Positions 12,201 through 27,200 of a stretch of 64,000 nt of DNA are shown here, piece after piece. The notes under the pieces were generated by a model, which did not search any database, was not told the DNA's origin, and saw only the letters and a list, made by a program, of their open reading frames with translations. The translations under genes were made by a program, and so were the position numbers. This DNA is from Liolophura sinensis (taxonomy: Eukaryota; Mollusca; Polyplacophora; Chitonida; Chitonidae). The DNA is taken from contig NC_088305.1 of the NCBI RefSeq assembly GCF_032854445.1, positions 25,382,628-25,446,627 of the forward strand. The letters run 5' to 3'. Each line of letters opens with the position of its first letter. Position 1 is the first letter of the stretch.

Positions 12201-15200
12201 AAGTTTCCACTCAAATATAAGGTCAGTTTTATCGGTTGAGGAAACCAAAATGCATCTGTAAAGCTTGGTTCTCATGGAACCGGACATCCTCGCCAGCTGT
12301 GTGAGAATACGTCCACTGGCATCAGTGAAGGTGAAACGTGTTTAACTTTCCAAGTCAGCATCAGGAGAATAAACATCATGAGAATGACTGAACCTCTGGT
12401 TCTGCCTCACTCAACCTGCGGTCACAGGCGGCCGCAGTCAACCAGGAGATCCAGGCTTTAACCACTGTCCTGGCACCTGGCAAACCTGATCAAGGACAAA
12501 TTGGGGGCTATGAGAAGAACACTTTAACCATAAAAGCCAACAGATCTCCTTGCTTAGAAATTATTAGACCTGCTAGCTTGGCGTAAGCCAGCTTGCTTTG
12601 TGACCGTGGTGTAAGCTGTCTTTCTCTATTCACAGGGATATTCAGGAACATTGCATCCTCAAGGTACACTACTGTGATAGCAACGAACCCCAGAGGGTTA
12701 GAGAGTATACTAAAGTCCGCGGGAAGACTATACTCTCCCCACCACAAGCTGCAGGTGACCCCAGGTCACCAACATTCAGGGGAGACCACTCTGAGAAGAA
12801 CGGCATTGATCAGGTATTGTGCTTCATCTGTTTGGCTTGTTTAAATAGTAACATTATGACAGAAGGTTGAAAGAAATAACAAAAATGTTAAGCCTATATT
12901 CAAAATAAGTTTGACATTTTTGTCAAATTCATTTTTTTCATTTATTGAGATATCTAGAAAAAATTTTCACTGAAGTATATTTGGAGAGAAAACTGCTAAA
13001 TGTTTGATTTACATAGGTTTTTTTTTTTTAGTTTTTAATGTGCGTCATTATATCAGCTTAAAAGAAGAGAGTCTGATTTTGCAGAACATTTATATTCATT
13101 ATAATATAGAATACCCATGCGTGGAAAGGTCTGGCAGAAACATGCGGATGGTCATGGGCACTGCCATGTAAGTCAAATATTCTTGAGAATGTTGTAAAAC
13201 ACCAAATAAATAAATGAATAAATAAATATAGAAATACAAAATACATATTTACTTTCAGACATCTTCCAAGATCGCAAGCTTCCCGATTGCCAATTCAAAT
13301 TACCAACATCTCAGTAAAAGACCACAGCAAATGCGAGACCTTCCTGAAATCCGTTACCGACCTCTGACCCCTGATGTGGCACACACGTCACCGGAGGGGC
13401 GGTGGAGAGGACCCCCAATGGAGGAGCCAAGGCGGATGCTTCCAGAGCGGCCGTTTTCTCCCGATCGGTTGGCCTTAGGAACCATCCCAGAATACCGGCA
13501 ACCCTCTCCGGGGATGAAAAGGCACACATCACCACGTGCCGTGAGATCGGCACAGAGCACACCGACACCAATGGACAACACAGGACCTAGTTCAGGCCGA
13601 AGCACACCTACTGCTTCTCTTACAGCACCGCATCAGTATTCAAAGTATCGCTCCTTATCACCAACGGGCAGAAGTGCCCCCATCCCACATCGATCCCCGC
13701 CTGGGCAGTTTGTGCGAGACCGGACTGGTTACCATAGTGATGGGTCTCCACAAGTAAAACATGGCCCCGTCTTTCCTGCCCAAGCACCAGTGTATGTTGC
13801 TAAGGGAGCACGGGCAACCACTTGTTCAACTTTCTCTCCACAAAGGGCGACTGGGGCTCCTCCACCTAGTAAGTATACGTATACTACCTAAAATCGTTTA
13901 TAATTTCATGGACTGTGCCCCAGTTAATCTCCCAGCTGTACAAAGAGCAGTATAGAAAGGTGATTATGTGATTTACTGTTAATAACACATAATCGTATTG
14001 TGATTTTTCACCAACTTTAACATATAGGTGGTGAGAAATTCCATGAAAATTGAAAAAGTAGGTGATCATCTACCCCTTAATAATCGTGAATTTCGACCGG
14101 GACTAGCTTGCCCATTTTTCCTGATTTTGAAATTTCTGTTGAGTTTAGAAAAGTGTTTTGAGGTTTGCTTGAAACATGGGGTGATATTCCACTGGAAAAT
14201 TGTAAGCTTTAGCACCAAAAATAACATTTTTTGACATTTATTTGCCTCTAAAAACGCATGTTTGTAGATGAAATTTTAGGTCATTTAGGGTATGCGTTTC
14301 CTAAATTATTTATGAATTCAAATGTCAAAACCCACTAACTTATTCAAAATGCTGTAATATTGCAATTAATTTACAAGTAGTCACCATTTGAACAAAAGGA
14401 AAAGTTTCTGATAAATGTAGGCCCATTTTGCTTGCGTTTCACACATGTAAAGTGTGTCAGATGTGACCCACTGGATTTTCCATGCAGAATACAGGATTAA
14501 TTAGGTATGTCTTTGTCACATGGTGGTGACACAGGTCCCAACTGACTTGACCATTATGCTCTTGTAATAGATAAGTTTGCACACATATGGTCAGTACAAA
14601 GGCAGATATAAACAATGAGCTACACAGCGGGTGCCCAAATTATTTTGTAGATGGGAAAACTTCCCTGTTATTGTCTATGATCAAATGTTGGCAAAATCAT
14701 GGTGATGTTTGTCTACACCAGTTTATGTGTACCGCTTTCCATGTCACAAGATTAGGGCACTCATTTGAATATAGGCAGAACCTGAGCAAAATCCACTGCC
14801 TCTGGACCATGATTTGGCCATAGCCAAACTAGCGAGAGCTAGATTTGAACAAGCAACCTTACTGGTCTAAGGCTAATCACTTTCGTGGACCAATCAGTGA
14901 ATGCTTATTATTATAAACCACTGTTAATACATGACTCATGCCTGTGAGAAAATAATATTTATTTATTTATTTGATTGGTGTTTTACGCCGTACTCAGGAA
15001 TATTTCACTTATACAACGGCGGCCAGCATTATGGTGGGTGGAAACCGGGCACAGCCCGGGGGAAACCCACAACCATCCGCAGGTTGCTGCCAGACCTTCC
15101 CACTTACGGCCGGAGAGGAAGCCAGCATGAGCTGGACTTGAACTCAAAGCGAGAGAAAATAATATCTATATGGATTAATATGTGTATAAAAAATGTATAT

Positions 15201-18200
15201 TTTCCTTTTGCTAGGATCAGGGGAACCAGACATGAGGGAAATGCGAGACCCAAGAAATCCCAACCGAAACTCTCTGGTCTACGAACCTGTGGGCATCCCA
15301 CCTATTCCACGTCAGCCAATGGGAAGACCCGGTGTGGATCGGGGGGAGGGGCCAAGACGCCCGCAAAATCTCGGTCCGGCAAACTCGGTGTCAGACGGAC
15401 AGATTTGCCGAAGAAGCCAGAGTTACCGAATGCCGGGCGACCGTGCTGAGGTTAGAGGGCGACCTAGGAGTATGACCCCTCAGGCCACAGAATATGACCC
15501 TGAGGGAAAGTAAGGACAACTATCTTAGTGAGAGATTTAATGACAAAAAATTTTCTGTCGTAAATATATACACATGAATGTATGGATTCTTCTCCTCATG
15601 TGATAATATTTTGTGATATGTGCGATTATTTCTTCATTTATTTGATTGATATTTTATGCTGTACTCAAGAATAATTCACTTATATGATGACATCCAGCAT
15701 TAAAAAATCAGGGAAACTGGGCTGAGCCTGGAAGACACCCACAACCATCTGCAGGCTGCTGACAAGCCTTCAAACATCTGTGCTATTAAACATAGACTTT
15801 TTGAAAATCAAATGTAGTTGTTGGCGCATTACTTAGTAGTTATGAAAAAAGAGGCCCTTGTACATGTTCATGTTCTCTGGAAAGTATCCTTTTCTTTGCT
15901 TTTTGACTTTAGTTCATTCCATTTAACTAACGTATTTAAGGCTATTGGATATTTAACTGGGTCGGAAGCAACAAAATGTAAAGTTGTCTACTTATTCACA
16001 TATACTGAATTGTTGATCTATAAGAATATTTTCATGGAGTTCAAGCCTGGAAATTAGCTGGAGGACAAAGACAGTGTCCTGCACCAAATGATATTTTGAC
16101 AGGGGTCAACTCTTTGGCACGTGACCAGATTTCCATGTAAATAACAGTGTAACTTTTTTTAATAATGTGCGTAGCTGGATAATTTGATGAATACATCAGA
16201 CATCGATTACAAATATTATTTCCAGCCTTACAACTAACGTTAAATGAGAGAAATAATACTGATGTTATAGAAGCACCATAATATAGTATTCCAACAACCC
16301 GGTCATGGGTTTCCCCCCAGAGCCCAATTTCCTCCCAGAAGTGAAATATTCTTGAAAACACCAATCAAATAAATAAATAAATAAACAAACAAACAATACA
16401 GTAATGAACACTGCTAACCTATTTGCATATGTCACTCTCAGATTCCGTATTGAGAAGATGGAGGCACAGCTGGCAAACCTAACAGCATGGGTGCATTCAG
16501 CCGTTGTGCCCAATGGCACTGGGGACCCAGGTTCAAGGTCAAGTAGCTTGAGAAGTCTTCAATCAGGGAGCACTAAATCATCGTCTACATCTAGCAGTAA
16601 GTACACTCTGCTTCTCCCTATTTTCGGGACATGTGGTCTGCTCATTTTAGCCAGTATATATGTAATTATAGCAGGAATATTGGTTTTTTTTCTCTCTTTT
16701 CTCACATGGTTAGACCATCAAATGTACCCATATGTTCACTTTTCCAAAAGGCTGGTAAAGAAATGTAATGTTCTAGAACGAAACACTACTAATACCTGTC
16801 TCAAAAATTCGCAGAATTAGTGTACCCTCTATCAAGGTAGATAACTTCTGTCTGTGATTCATTGTACAACAGTTTGACTTCAAACTCTTTTGTCATTAAA
16901 GGTATGAACAGTCCTACTGTATCATGTGCCTTGTGAAAAATGTTAGGCAACTGTCGTTGACATTAGTTTACCAATCATATGTCTTACCACGTTCAAGACA
17001 TACAAATGACACCTATTTCCTTTAGGAACTTTAAGAAGTCTACAAATTTTTTTCTATCTGTTGGCTGAATTCTCAAAATTACTTTTTGTAAAACTTTTTT
17101 GCAGACACCTTTGCTATAGTAAATGTGATCAAAATTACTTGCTTTACATTGTTGACAGGTGACTTTAAGCAATAATAGTTTGAACCCGAAATCTCCCCTG
17201 TTTCAAATAATCCAGCTACAGAGTTTTTCTTCAAACTTCCTCATTCAGTAGATCTTAAACAGTGCAGTGCAATATTTTGTATCATGCAGTTAAGAGAAAT
17301 ATTTAGTGAATTTCTGTATTTTTCAAAAATGCTTCTAGCCTACATTCAGTTGAACAGCTAGAAAAAATGTTTAATTGTTTGCAGCCATGGGTCACTTAAA
17401 TTAATGTTTGAATTCTTTTGGTTCCTGTAATTCTTCAACCTTTTCGCATGTTAGCACGGTGTTTATTCAAGCATATTATGAAGACATTATTCTGTGATTA
17501 AGACTGATTATACTTTTTGTGAAGCCCTAAAACTGGCCAATCCAACCAGTGTAGTTTTGTCTTCAAAATCAAATCAAAAGTGTGCATAAATATCACACTG
17601 AACATTGTTCTTTCATATGTGAAAAGGTTGAGAAATGAGGGTACTGCATGTATCCTGGTGCAACCGTGTGCACTGTGTTATGTTTGATTGTTTTGTGCAT
17701 TCATAGTCAAATGTCGAATGTCTCAGCCCTAACTGTACGTCACTAATATCTTCTGCTTTTGAAAAAATTGTAATATAATAACACCTGTGTTCACATCTTA
17801 AAATGCACAAATTTTTGGTTCTGTGTTCTATTGAAAGCAAAGGGAGAGAGGTAGTAATAACCCTTATCAAACCCCTTGAAGGAGGCATAGAAAGGTACTA
17901 TAAAGAAAACTATGGTTTGAAGCAAAGTGAAGAAAAATATGTCCAAAAAATGAGAAAAGAAAATTTCAGTTTTTTATTTCTTAATAACCTCTCTTTTTTA
18001 TGCATACTCTCCAGAAATATTCGGAGATAATGTCATCAATGAACATAGTGGGAGTGCAGGACCTGCTCAGCGCCCCCATCTCGTGGTCTCCCATCCCTCA
18101 CCCCCATCCCAACCCCCCACCCCAACCCCCACTCCCATCCCCACCCATCCCAACACATTTAGACAACTACCACCTTTGCCACATCATATATTGTATATTA

Positions 18201-21200
18201 AGAAATAAAAAACCAAGGATAAGTTTTCAGATAAGTGAAATATTTTTGGGAAGCATTTTTTTACAAACATTTGTGCTCACATTACCTCCCTTTGCTGTCA
18301 AATTAAATGTGGAATTTCTTACAGTATTTAAATCACAAATTGTTACTTTGTTCTTGACCTAATTGTAGTGTTGCCCCTTGTTTGCTGTAGAATGTGATGA
18401 ACTTGCTCTGTGACTTTCTAACAAACTTTAACATGTTTGTAACATTTGTCATTTTCAGATACAATTGTAGTTCATCGATATGCTCAAGGTATTAACAAAT
18501 ACGGTTCAGTCGTAGCTTGCTACGTATGTAACATTAAGCTTGCTACGTATGTAACATTAAGCTTGCTACATATGTAACATTAAGTTAAGACTAGACATGT
18601 CTGTTGTAGCTGTTTACAACGTGGGTATATGGGATATAAATCTTGTTTGCATGTTTATAGATTATGATCGGTGAAAAGGGGAAATACCCTATAAAAAGAC
18701 TTCTAGAAAAGTCTTCCTGCTCTATTTAACATAATTCTTAGGTTCCAACTTCAGTTAAAACAGTTAAAAACAGGTTAAGAATTAATTGTGAGAAAACTAC
18801 AGCATTTGGCTGGCTACCTAACAAATCTCACAAGCCTATTTTGTGCCAGCTGGATTTGAACTCGTAACCTCCATATCCCCGAGCAGTGTGCAAATCTGTA
18901 CGTCTCGTGTGGAAAAGTTTGTCAGCCATTTGCCAAGGGTCGGTAGTTTATGTATGGCACTTCAATTTCCATCACCCATAAAACTGATCACTGTTCTTGA
19001 AAGTGGCGTTGAACATTTATTTATAGTATTGGTGTTTTACCATGTACTCAAGAATGTTTGGCTTTATAATACACGAAGGCAGACCATCATTGTTAAACTT
19101 TATGGAAAGTCTTATATAATAATTCACTATATTTCATGCACCTAAAGTTCAGTGTTTTTCAAGTGAGACATATTGTTTGATTTTGATCAATTCATTTATA
19201 TGTACATAACAGTGCCACATACGATTTTTTGTTAAATTTGAATTATTTCTTGTCAGAAAAACTCAAGTGCTGATATCGAAAGTATCCTTAATGTGCTTCT
19301 GAAAGTTCGTCCCTATATAACTAACTTAAGGTGAAATACATCATTTTTATTTATTTATTTGATTGATGTTTTACGCCGCACTCAAGAATATTTCACTTAT
19401 ACGACCACGGCCAGCATTATGGTGGGAGGAAACTGGGGAAAACCCATGACCATCTGCAGGTTGCTGGAAGGCCTTTCCATGAACGAAATACATTAATAGA
19501 TGTGCATGTGTAGACGTAAATCCCATTTATGGTGCATGCCTCATCTGTGTATTAAATTGTAGATGTTTTCCTTAATACATTGTGGACCCTTCCCTGTCAG
19601 TGCACTAATGACACTAACAGCATGCTAGCATGTTTCTGTTTGCATGTGAAGTATTATGGGGGCATAAATGCAAATCAAGTACTATACTGACCAATGAGAA
19701 CAAGGTACTTTTCCCGCTCATTGGCGACTCGGCTCCAATCTGATTTGACCATTGGTTCCTTTGTAGTATGTTCGTAGCACGTTTCTAGTCTGCTCACAGA
19801 ACGCTCTCCGCAAATGCAGGGATCAACAATAGACTGCAGAGTTAATAGGCCATAATTTTTATAGGCAGTTCCCTGCTATTAAGTCAAAATAACCTGGGCA
19901 GCCATTCACAGCTACCATTTGCAATACTGCGTTACTTTGGCCAGTCATGAAAATTCATACCCCTGGATTAAAACATTGCCAAAAAATTAATTGAACTTAC
20001 ATTAAAGTAAATTTTCAATTTATTCTTTTCATTTCTTTTTTTTTTGTTTAATTAATACTCTAATTATACATTCTAACTATCTTTTTTATTTAATTTTCAC
20101 TAGGTTTGAACGATCTATCAACAGCAACGAAGCACACTCAGACTATCTATCAGTCCCCGTTGATACTGTCGAAGGAGCTATCAAATGGCTTGTTGTTGTT
20201 GCACAAGCGCACAATTGAACTGAAAGTAGAGCTCAAAGGGTTGAGACGACTGCAGCAGCTGAATATGGAAGGGGCGCGCGAGTCGATTGATGAGGTGTAT
20301 GGGAAAATTAAGGTATTGTAACGATATACAATGTGGAAAGACCTATATACATGTACTTGAAAAGGACGATTTACAAACCAGGCCTTGTGGTTATCTCCAC
20401 TCATAAACCAACCCTTTGTCACACACATGTACAGTAAGTGGAAAATTCTAAAACACCCAATTAAAAACCGTAGGTCTATCAGCAACCTGCGGATGGTCGT
20501 GGGTTTCCCCCAGCTCTGCCCACTTTCCTCCCACCATAATGCTGGTCGCCGTCGTATAAGTGAAATATTCTTGAGTACAGCGTAAAACACCATTCAAAGA
20601 AATAAATAAACACCGTGCTGATGAATGAAAAAGAAAAGATGGCTTACTTTTTATATTAGCTAAATTGGAAATTCAGCTCACTAAAGCAAGATTTTAATTG
20701 TCGAACTTTAGTGCAACTACTTAATAATTGTGTTGATGAAATAGGGTTGGTTCATTCAACACGTACATGTATGGCACTGGCTTAATGCAAATAAAATGTA
20801 CAGTCTCTTGGAGTGTTCTTCCACCATAATGCTGGCTGCCATCATATAAGTGAAATCTTCTTGAGTACAGTGTAAAACAAATAACAAATAAATCAATATC
20901 CTGAAAGCACCATATGGGTTATAAGCCAATTTGTATCCATTCATGAGTACAAGGAAAGTTTGAGAAAGATACATTTTAAAGGCAAGCAAAGGTCAACCTT
21001 ATTCCAGTAGGATATCATTCTGCTGCCCAAATAAACCTCAAAAGACTTCTCTAACATCAGTAGAACTCAGAACTCTCAGAATCGGGGAAGTGGTAACTCA
21101 GAACCGGGGAAATGGTAAATCAGAATTGGGGAAATGGTAACTTAGAATCGGGGAAATGGTAACTCACTATCGGGGGAAATGATAACTCAGAACCGAGGAA

Positions 21201-24200
21201 ATGGTAAATCAGAATTGGGGAAATGATAACTTAAAATCGGGGAAATGGTAACTCACTATCGGGGGAAATGGTAACTTAGAATCGGGGAAATGGTAAATCA
21301 GAATTGGGGAAATGGTAACTTAGAATCGGGGAAATGGTAACTCACTATCGGGGAAAGTGGTAACTCAGAACCGGGGAAATGGTAAATCAGAATTGGGAAA
21401 ATGGTAACTTAGAATCGGGGAAATGGTAACTCACTATCGGGGGAAATGGTAACTCAGAACCGAGGAAATGGTAAATCAGAATTGGGGAAATGGTAACTTA
21501 GAATCGGGGAAATGGTAACTTACTATCAGGGGAAATGGTAACTTAGAATCGGGGAAATGGTAAATCAGATTTGGGGGAAATGGTAACTTAGAATCGGGGG
21601 AAATGGTAACTTAGAATTGGGGAATTGGTAACTTAGAACCGGGGAAATGGTAAATCAGAATTGGGGGAAATGGTAAATCAGAATTGGGGGAAATGGTAAC
21701 TTAGAATCGGAGGAAATGGTAACTTAGAATCGGAGGAAATGGTAAATCAGAATTGGGGGAAATGGTAACTAGGAATCGGAGGAAATTGTAAGACTTTTAT
21801 TTTTAGGTCATATACAGTTGCCTGAAAATCAAATTTTGATATATTATCTCAAAAGTTGCCAAGATTACGAGTATGGAATCCTCTGTAACATCCTGTCTGA
21901 TTTCTTCTTCCAGGTTGCCTTGACAACTGTACCCGGGGTTAACAATCGTCCAGTGAGGCAGCTGAGATTGGAGGTGGACACCGTATGTGACACATTTAGA
22001 CAAGACAAAGAGAGGGTCCAGAAACAGCTACAGTAAGCATTATGTCTACTCTGCCTGACAGCTCTCAAGGAGCAGTTCATGTGGTCCTAAACGAGTTTGT
22101 TGGCAGTTAAAACCACTTTGGTGGCCTAGTGGTTAAAACATCCGCCAAAATGTCAGGAGACCTGGGATCAAACCTAGGTCAGGTCATGAAGACTTTAAAA
22201 CTTGCCTGGCTTGGCACTCATACCTAAAGGTTAGGGCAAGGACACAGGACTGGTTGGCTCAGTATCAGTATAATGTGACGGGTGCAGTGTCATGTCTGGT
22301 GTCTTCAGCATGATACGTTAGTGGGCAGCAGCACTTTGGCGGCATGGATTCGCCCCGCCACAAGAATACACACACTGAATGACTCCTTCTTTCACCAATA
22401 TCTGAACATTGTCCTCATTTTTTTTTTTATAAAAATCTGTTATACATTGTAAAGGTTGACAATTATTTGCCAGTTACCAAAGACTGAATACATTCTTCAT
22501 TATTGTGTCAAACCATTGGGTTTAGTATGGGCTTGTACATGGGAAGGTCTGTTGGCAACCTACGGATGGTCATCGGTTTCCGCCAAAATGCTGGCTGTCG
22601 TCGTATAGATGAAATATTTTTGAGTGCCAATCAAAGAAGTAAATACTAAAGGCTATCTGGTTTTCTTTTTTTTAACCATGACTCTTGGCTATCCATTTTT
22701 CTCTAACCATGACTCTGAGCCATCAGATTTCATCTAATGATTCTGGGATATCAAGTTTCCTCTAACCATGACTGGGCTATCAGGTTTCCTCTAACCATGA
22801 CTGGGCTATCAGGTTTCCTCTAACCATGACTGGGCTATCAGGTTTCCTCTAACCTTGACCCTCGGCAATCAGGTTTTCTCTCACCATGACCCTGGGTCCC
22901 TGGGCAATGAAGCTTCCTCTAACCATGACCCTGGGCAATGGGGTTTCCTCTCACCATGATTCTGGGCTATCCAGTTTCCTCTAATCATGATTCTGGGTGG
23001 CTTAGTTCCTTCTAACCATGACTCTGGGCTATCCAATTTCCTCTAACCATGATCCCGGGCAATCAGGTTTCCTCTAACCATCACCCTGGAGAAATCAGGT
23101 TTCCTCTAACCATCACCTTGGAGAACCAGGTTTCCTCTAACCATCACCCTGGGCAATCAGGTTTCCTCTAACTATCACCCTGGAGAATCAGGTTTCCTCT
23201 CACCATGAACCTGACCATGATTCTGGGCTATCCAGTTTCCTCTAACCATTACTCTGGACTGTTTAGTTTCCTTTAATCCTGACTCTGGTGGTATCCATTT
23301 TCCTCAAAGCATTGGCCTTCTTTCCAAGAAACTTATTCAAAATAACTAAATCTATCAAATATGTCCTACCTGAGATTTGAATCCATCATTTTCATTCAAT
23401 AGTATGTAGTTATGGCCTTCAAATGTACAGGGGGCCTCCGTGGCTCATTTTGGTTAGCACGCTAGCGCAGCATAACGACCCAGGAGTCTCTCACCAATGC
23501 GGCCGCTGTGAGTTCAAGTCCAGCTCATGCTGGCTTTCTCTCTGGCCGTACGTGGGAAGGTCTGGCATAAACATGCGGATGGTCGTGGGTATTCCCCGGG
23601 TTCTGCCCGGTTTCCACCCACCATAATGCTGTTTGCCATCGTGTAAGTGAAATATTCTTGAGTACGGTGTAAAACATCAATCAGATAAATAAATAAATCA
23701 AATGTACATTTTTAGCTATGAGTGGAAGTTCATGAACTATTAATTAGTTCAATTTTAGATAATAACTATCATTGAATGAATGAATGAATGAATGAATGAA
23801 TGCTTGGGGTTAAACGTCGTACTTTACATGATTAGAGGAAACTTGGCAGGTCTGCCAGCAACCTGCGGATGGTCGTGGGTATTCCCCCGGGCTGTGCCCG
23901 GTTTACCCCCACCATGATGTTGCCCACCGTCATATAAGTGAAATATTCTTGAGCACAGCGCAAAACACCGATCAAACAAATAAATAAATCAATAAAGCCT
24001 AATACCCTGTCATTCCCAACTTTAACAGGAATGTTGGATTCTTGTTGATTTTTCAGTGATCTTGAGAAGTCTGTGGAGGAGATGAGAAATGATGTGATCT
24101 CGCGTCAGTGTCTGGTCAACATGTCGGAGGTGGAGGGGATGGCCTTAGCCCTCAGTCAGATCGCAAAGTCATTGGCTGATCTCAAAGGTACACTAATTCC

Positions 24201-27200
24201 TCAACCTTTTCACCTTTTTTAAAATAGTAGTTTTCAGTGCAGTTAATGCACATTTATAATTAGATTTTGGAGACAAAACTACATTGATGGGATTGGTCAG
24301 TTTCACAGCTTCACAAATGTCTATCTTATAAGTCAACTCAGAATAAAGCTTTAAGAATATGCTTGAATAAAAACCGTTTCTTTTTAAATGAGGGAAAACA
24401 CCATAATTTATGTATTTTTCTAAGTTGGGTGGGGTGGCAAATCCAACAGGACAGAAGCCAACACATGACTCAGTATTTTGGTTTATTCGAATGACTCTTT
24501 AAAATGCTTTAAATAAAACTGAAATCTTCAATTGTTTATTTCCTTGTGTCACATGTGAAGGTGCCACAGTACCCTACCTTGTGAAGCTTTTCAGTGGAAT
24601 TGGAAATGATTCTGTTGGAATATTTTTATTAGGAGGTTGTAAGATTTCAAAATTTGAAAAATCTGAGAAAAGAGTTTCTTCATTCTGGTTTGTGCATATG
24701 TGTGTAATTATTGTCACAAACACAGCACCAGTCACATGTACAGATGTGTTGTTTGATGAATTTATGTGGGGCAATTTGTAAAGTTGTGGAGAAGCAGTGG
24801 TTAGAACATTGTTGCAATTTCCATATTGTCATCGTCATACCATTTACTTCATGTAAAATGCACTGAAAATGCACATCATAGGCAACAATGATACTTCAGC
24901 TGTGGTTGATTGCCATAATAAAACTCACGGTCAAATCAATGAGGTAGTTCTGAATTCAACCTCTTTTATGACCGAAGGTAAAAAGAGTCCTGCAATATCA
25001 TGTGACCTGCCAAAACATAAGGCAAGTATTTCATCACAATTACTATAATATGGGTGTCTGAAAAACGCTCAATGAAGAAAATTTAGGAGCCAAACATTTG
25101 TGAATGTAAAAAGTTCCCGACGGAAAGAGGTATGTAGTTTGTACGCCTGGAACATGGTGAGAAAGTTGATAAGTAAGTTAATGTGAATGAAGATTACCAA
25201 ACATTCTTGACAGGTCACATGGTATGGAAGGACTTTTTTTTTTTTACCTTAAGCGGTGAAAAGGTTCAAACTCAAAATTCCAGTATTGATCTTCACTGAT
25301 ATGTAAATCATCATCATTGGTGTATGAAATCAAATGTAGATGTGTTTATACAGTATAGCTATTTCTAAGGTTGTTAATAAGGTCGGTTACCTCCCCTGAT
25401 CTTCAGTCCAATCAAATAGTGGTGCAAATCATCATCCAGATAAATGGACTTGGGCTGTGTATGTAGTGTGATTATATCTCTGTTATTCAGGCCGGTTACC
25501 TCCCCTGATTTCCAGCCTAAAGTCAGTGATGGCCGGTGAGATGGAGGTGGTTGTTGGAGAGGAGAAGTAAGTCATGTACCTGCCATAAGAAAAATTACCG
25601 AAAAAAGTGCATTCTTAGAGGAAAATAGAGGTCAGAAAATATTACTTTTGGTGCTGATAGAGGACATCATCCTGCCTTCAAATAAACCTCAAGACAATTT
25701 GCCCAGATGAGTAGAACTTTCAGAATTAGGGTAAGGGGTAACTTTGTTACGGATGGAATTCTGCTAATATACATTAACCTTAGTACAGGCAAGCAGGAAA
25801 ATTCATGTACATTCTAACAGGACAAGATGAGTATTTGCCAAGGGAACTGGGAAAAGTTTATCATGGGGAAAAGCGAGTCTTGGAAGTGAGGTAATTAAGT
25901 CTGGGAATAGGGAAAAGGCAAGTATGGGGAAAGGCAAATTATCGGAAATAAGAAAATGAATTATAGGAAGTGGGAAAGAAAAACAAAGCCTTGGAATTGT
26001 ATTGAGAGTGAGACATACATGTAGGAGACCAAATCATAAGATAGAGATTGTTAAATTTTGAGAACTTTAGTACATCCTTTCCCTGTAGAGTTTTAAAAAC
26101 TTTAAAGCAAAGATCTGATGATTCCAAAAAATGTTTGACTTCCCTTTTTATCGGAACAGATTTGTGAAGGAAGAACCAGACAGTATTGAAACATGTTTTC
26201 GAAAGTGCAAGAAATTGACAGGAACGCTCTTCACCATGAAACGGTAAGTTTTACCGATAGACTTCAAGATATGGTAATTTTTCTTCTAAAAAGTTTCAAA
26301 TTTTACTCAAGACCCTCTGGTTTGCTAAACACATTACAAAGACACTGCCACGGAAAACAAAAAAAAAAAAGAATTTACTATTAAACCACAATACAATAGA
26401 GGGCAAAACCAGAATTGGAAAAGGATCACACCTAACTGATGAAATATGGCCTCTTGTCAATTTACCTGAATTAGAGTTGTATTCATGTAATTTCTTAAAT
26501 ATTTGCAAATTACACCTGTTTAATAGAGCTCTCAATCTTTAGATCTTCAATTTTATGGCCATGCTACAGTCCATGATCATTTGACTGATGTTGTTCTTGA
26601 AAACGGCTTTTTCTGACTTGATACAACCAGTTACCTGGCAAGGTTCACAGCTTTGTTTATAGCTCTGCTATTTCTGCATCATTCAAAAACCTGAATGTCG
26701 TACATGATATAAAAGGAACAGCGGCATATGTGGCTAAATAATATTTCAGAGTGGGATATAAGTAAGACCTTTGTTTCTCGTTTATAAGTTTTTTTTATTA
26801 AATGTTTGCATTGGGTTTACCTTTTGTTTATCCATGAAGTATTTTCTTCACGCTTTTGGACCAACACCAGTCATAGCAAGGGATTTTGATTTCATTTTCT
26901 CTCTATGTGCTTGTCATCCATTACTCCTTAATGAAACGTTTAGATTGTACAATGTAATACCTGCACCCTTTCAGGTTGGCATCGGTCCAAGAGCAACGCC
27001 CGCCTCAAATTCCTGTGTTTGGTGGGGACCGTTCAGAGAGAGCCAAGAAATCCACTGTGTTTGAAAACATTCAGTGTGTGGTGCCAAACCATGATGCTCG
27101 TCTGCAGAGCTTAGAGGTCAGTCCAAGATCATTCTTCAGTTAAATGTTTCTGTGAGAGTTAATCCTGAATAATTAGCTGTATTTGCACCAGACGGACAAT

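Noticed and set aside
13311..13605. Antisense frames opposite SRCIN1-like exon 4
   Set aside because: They are shadows of the GC-rich sense exon.
14931..15449. 172-codon plus-strand frame
   Set aside because: It joins an inverted SINE to a wrong-frame reading of SRCIN1-like exon 5; the correct frame is the one continuous with the neighbouring exons.
21068..23300. CRISPR-like array
   Set aside because: Units are directly adjacent with no unique spacers, and the DNA is eukaryotic intron sequence.
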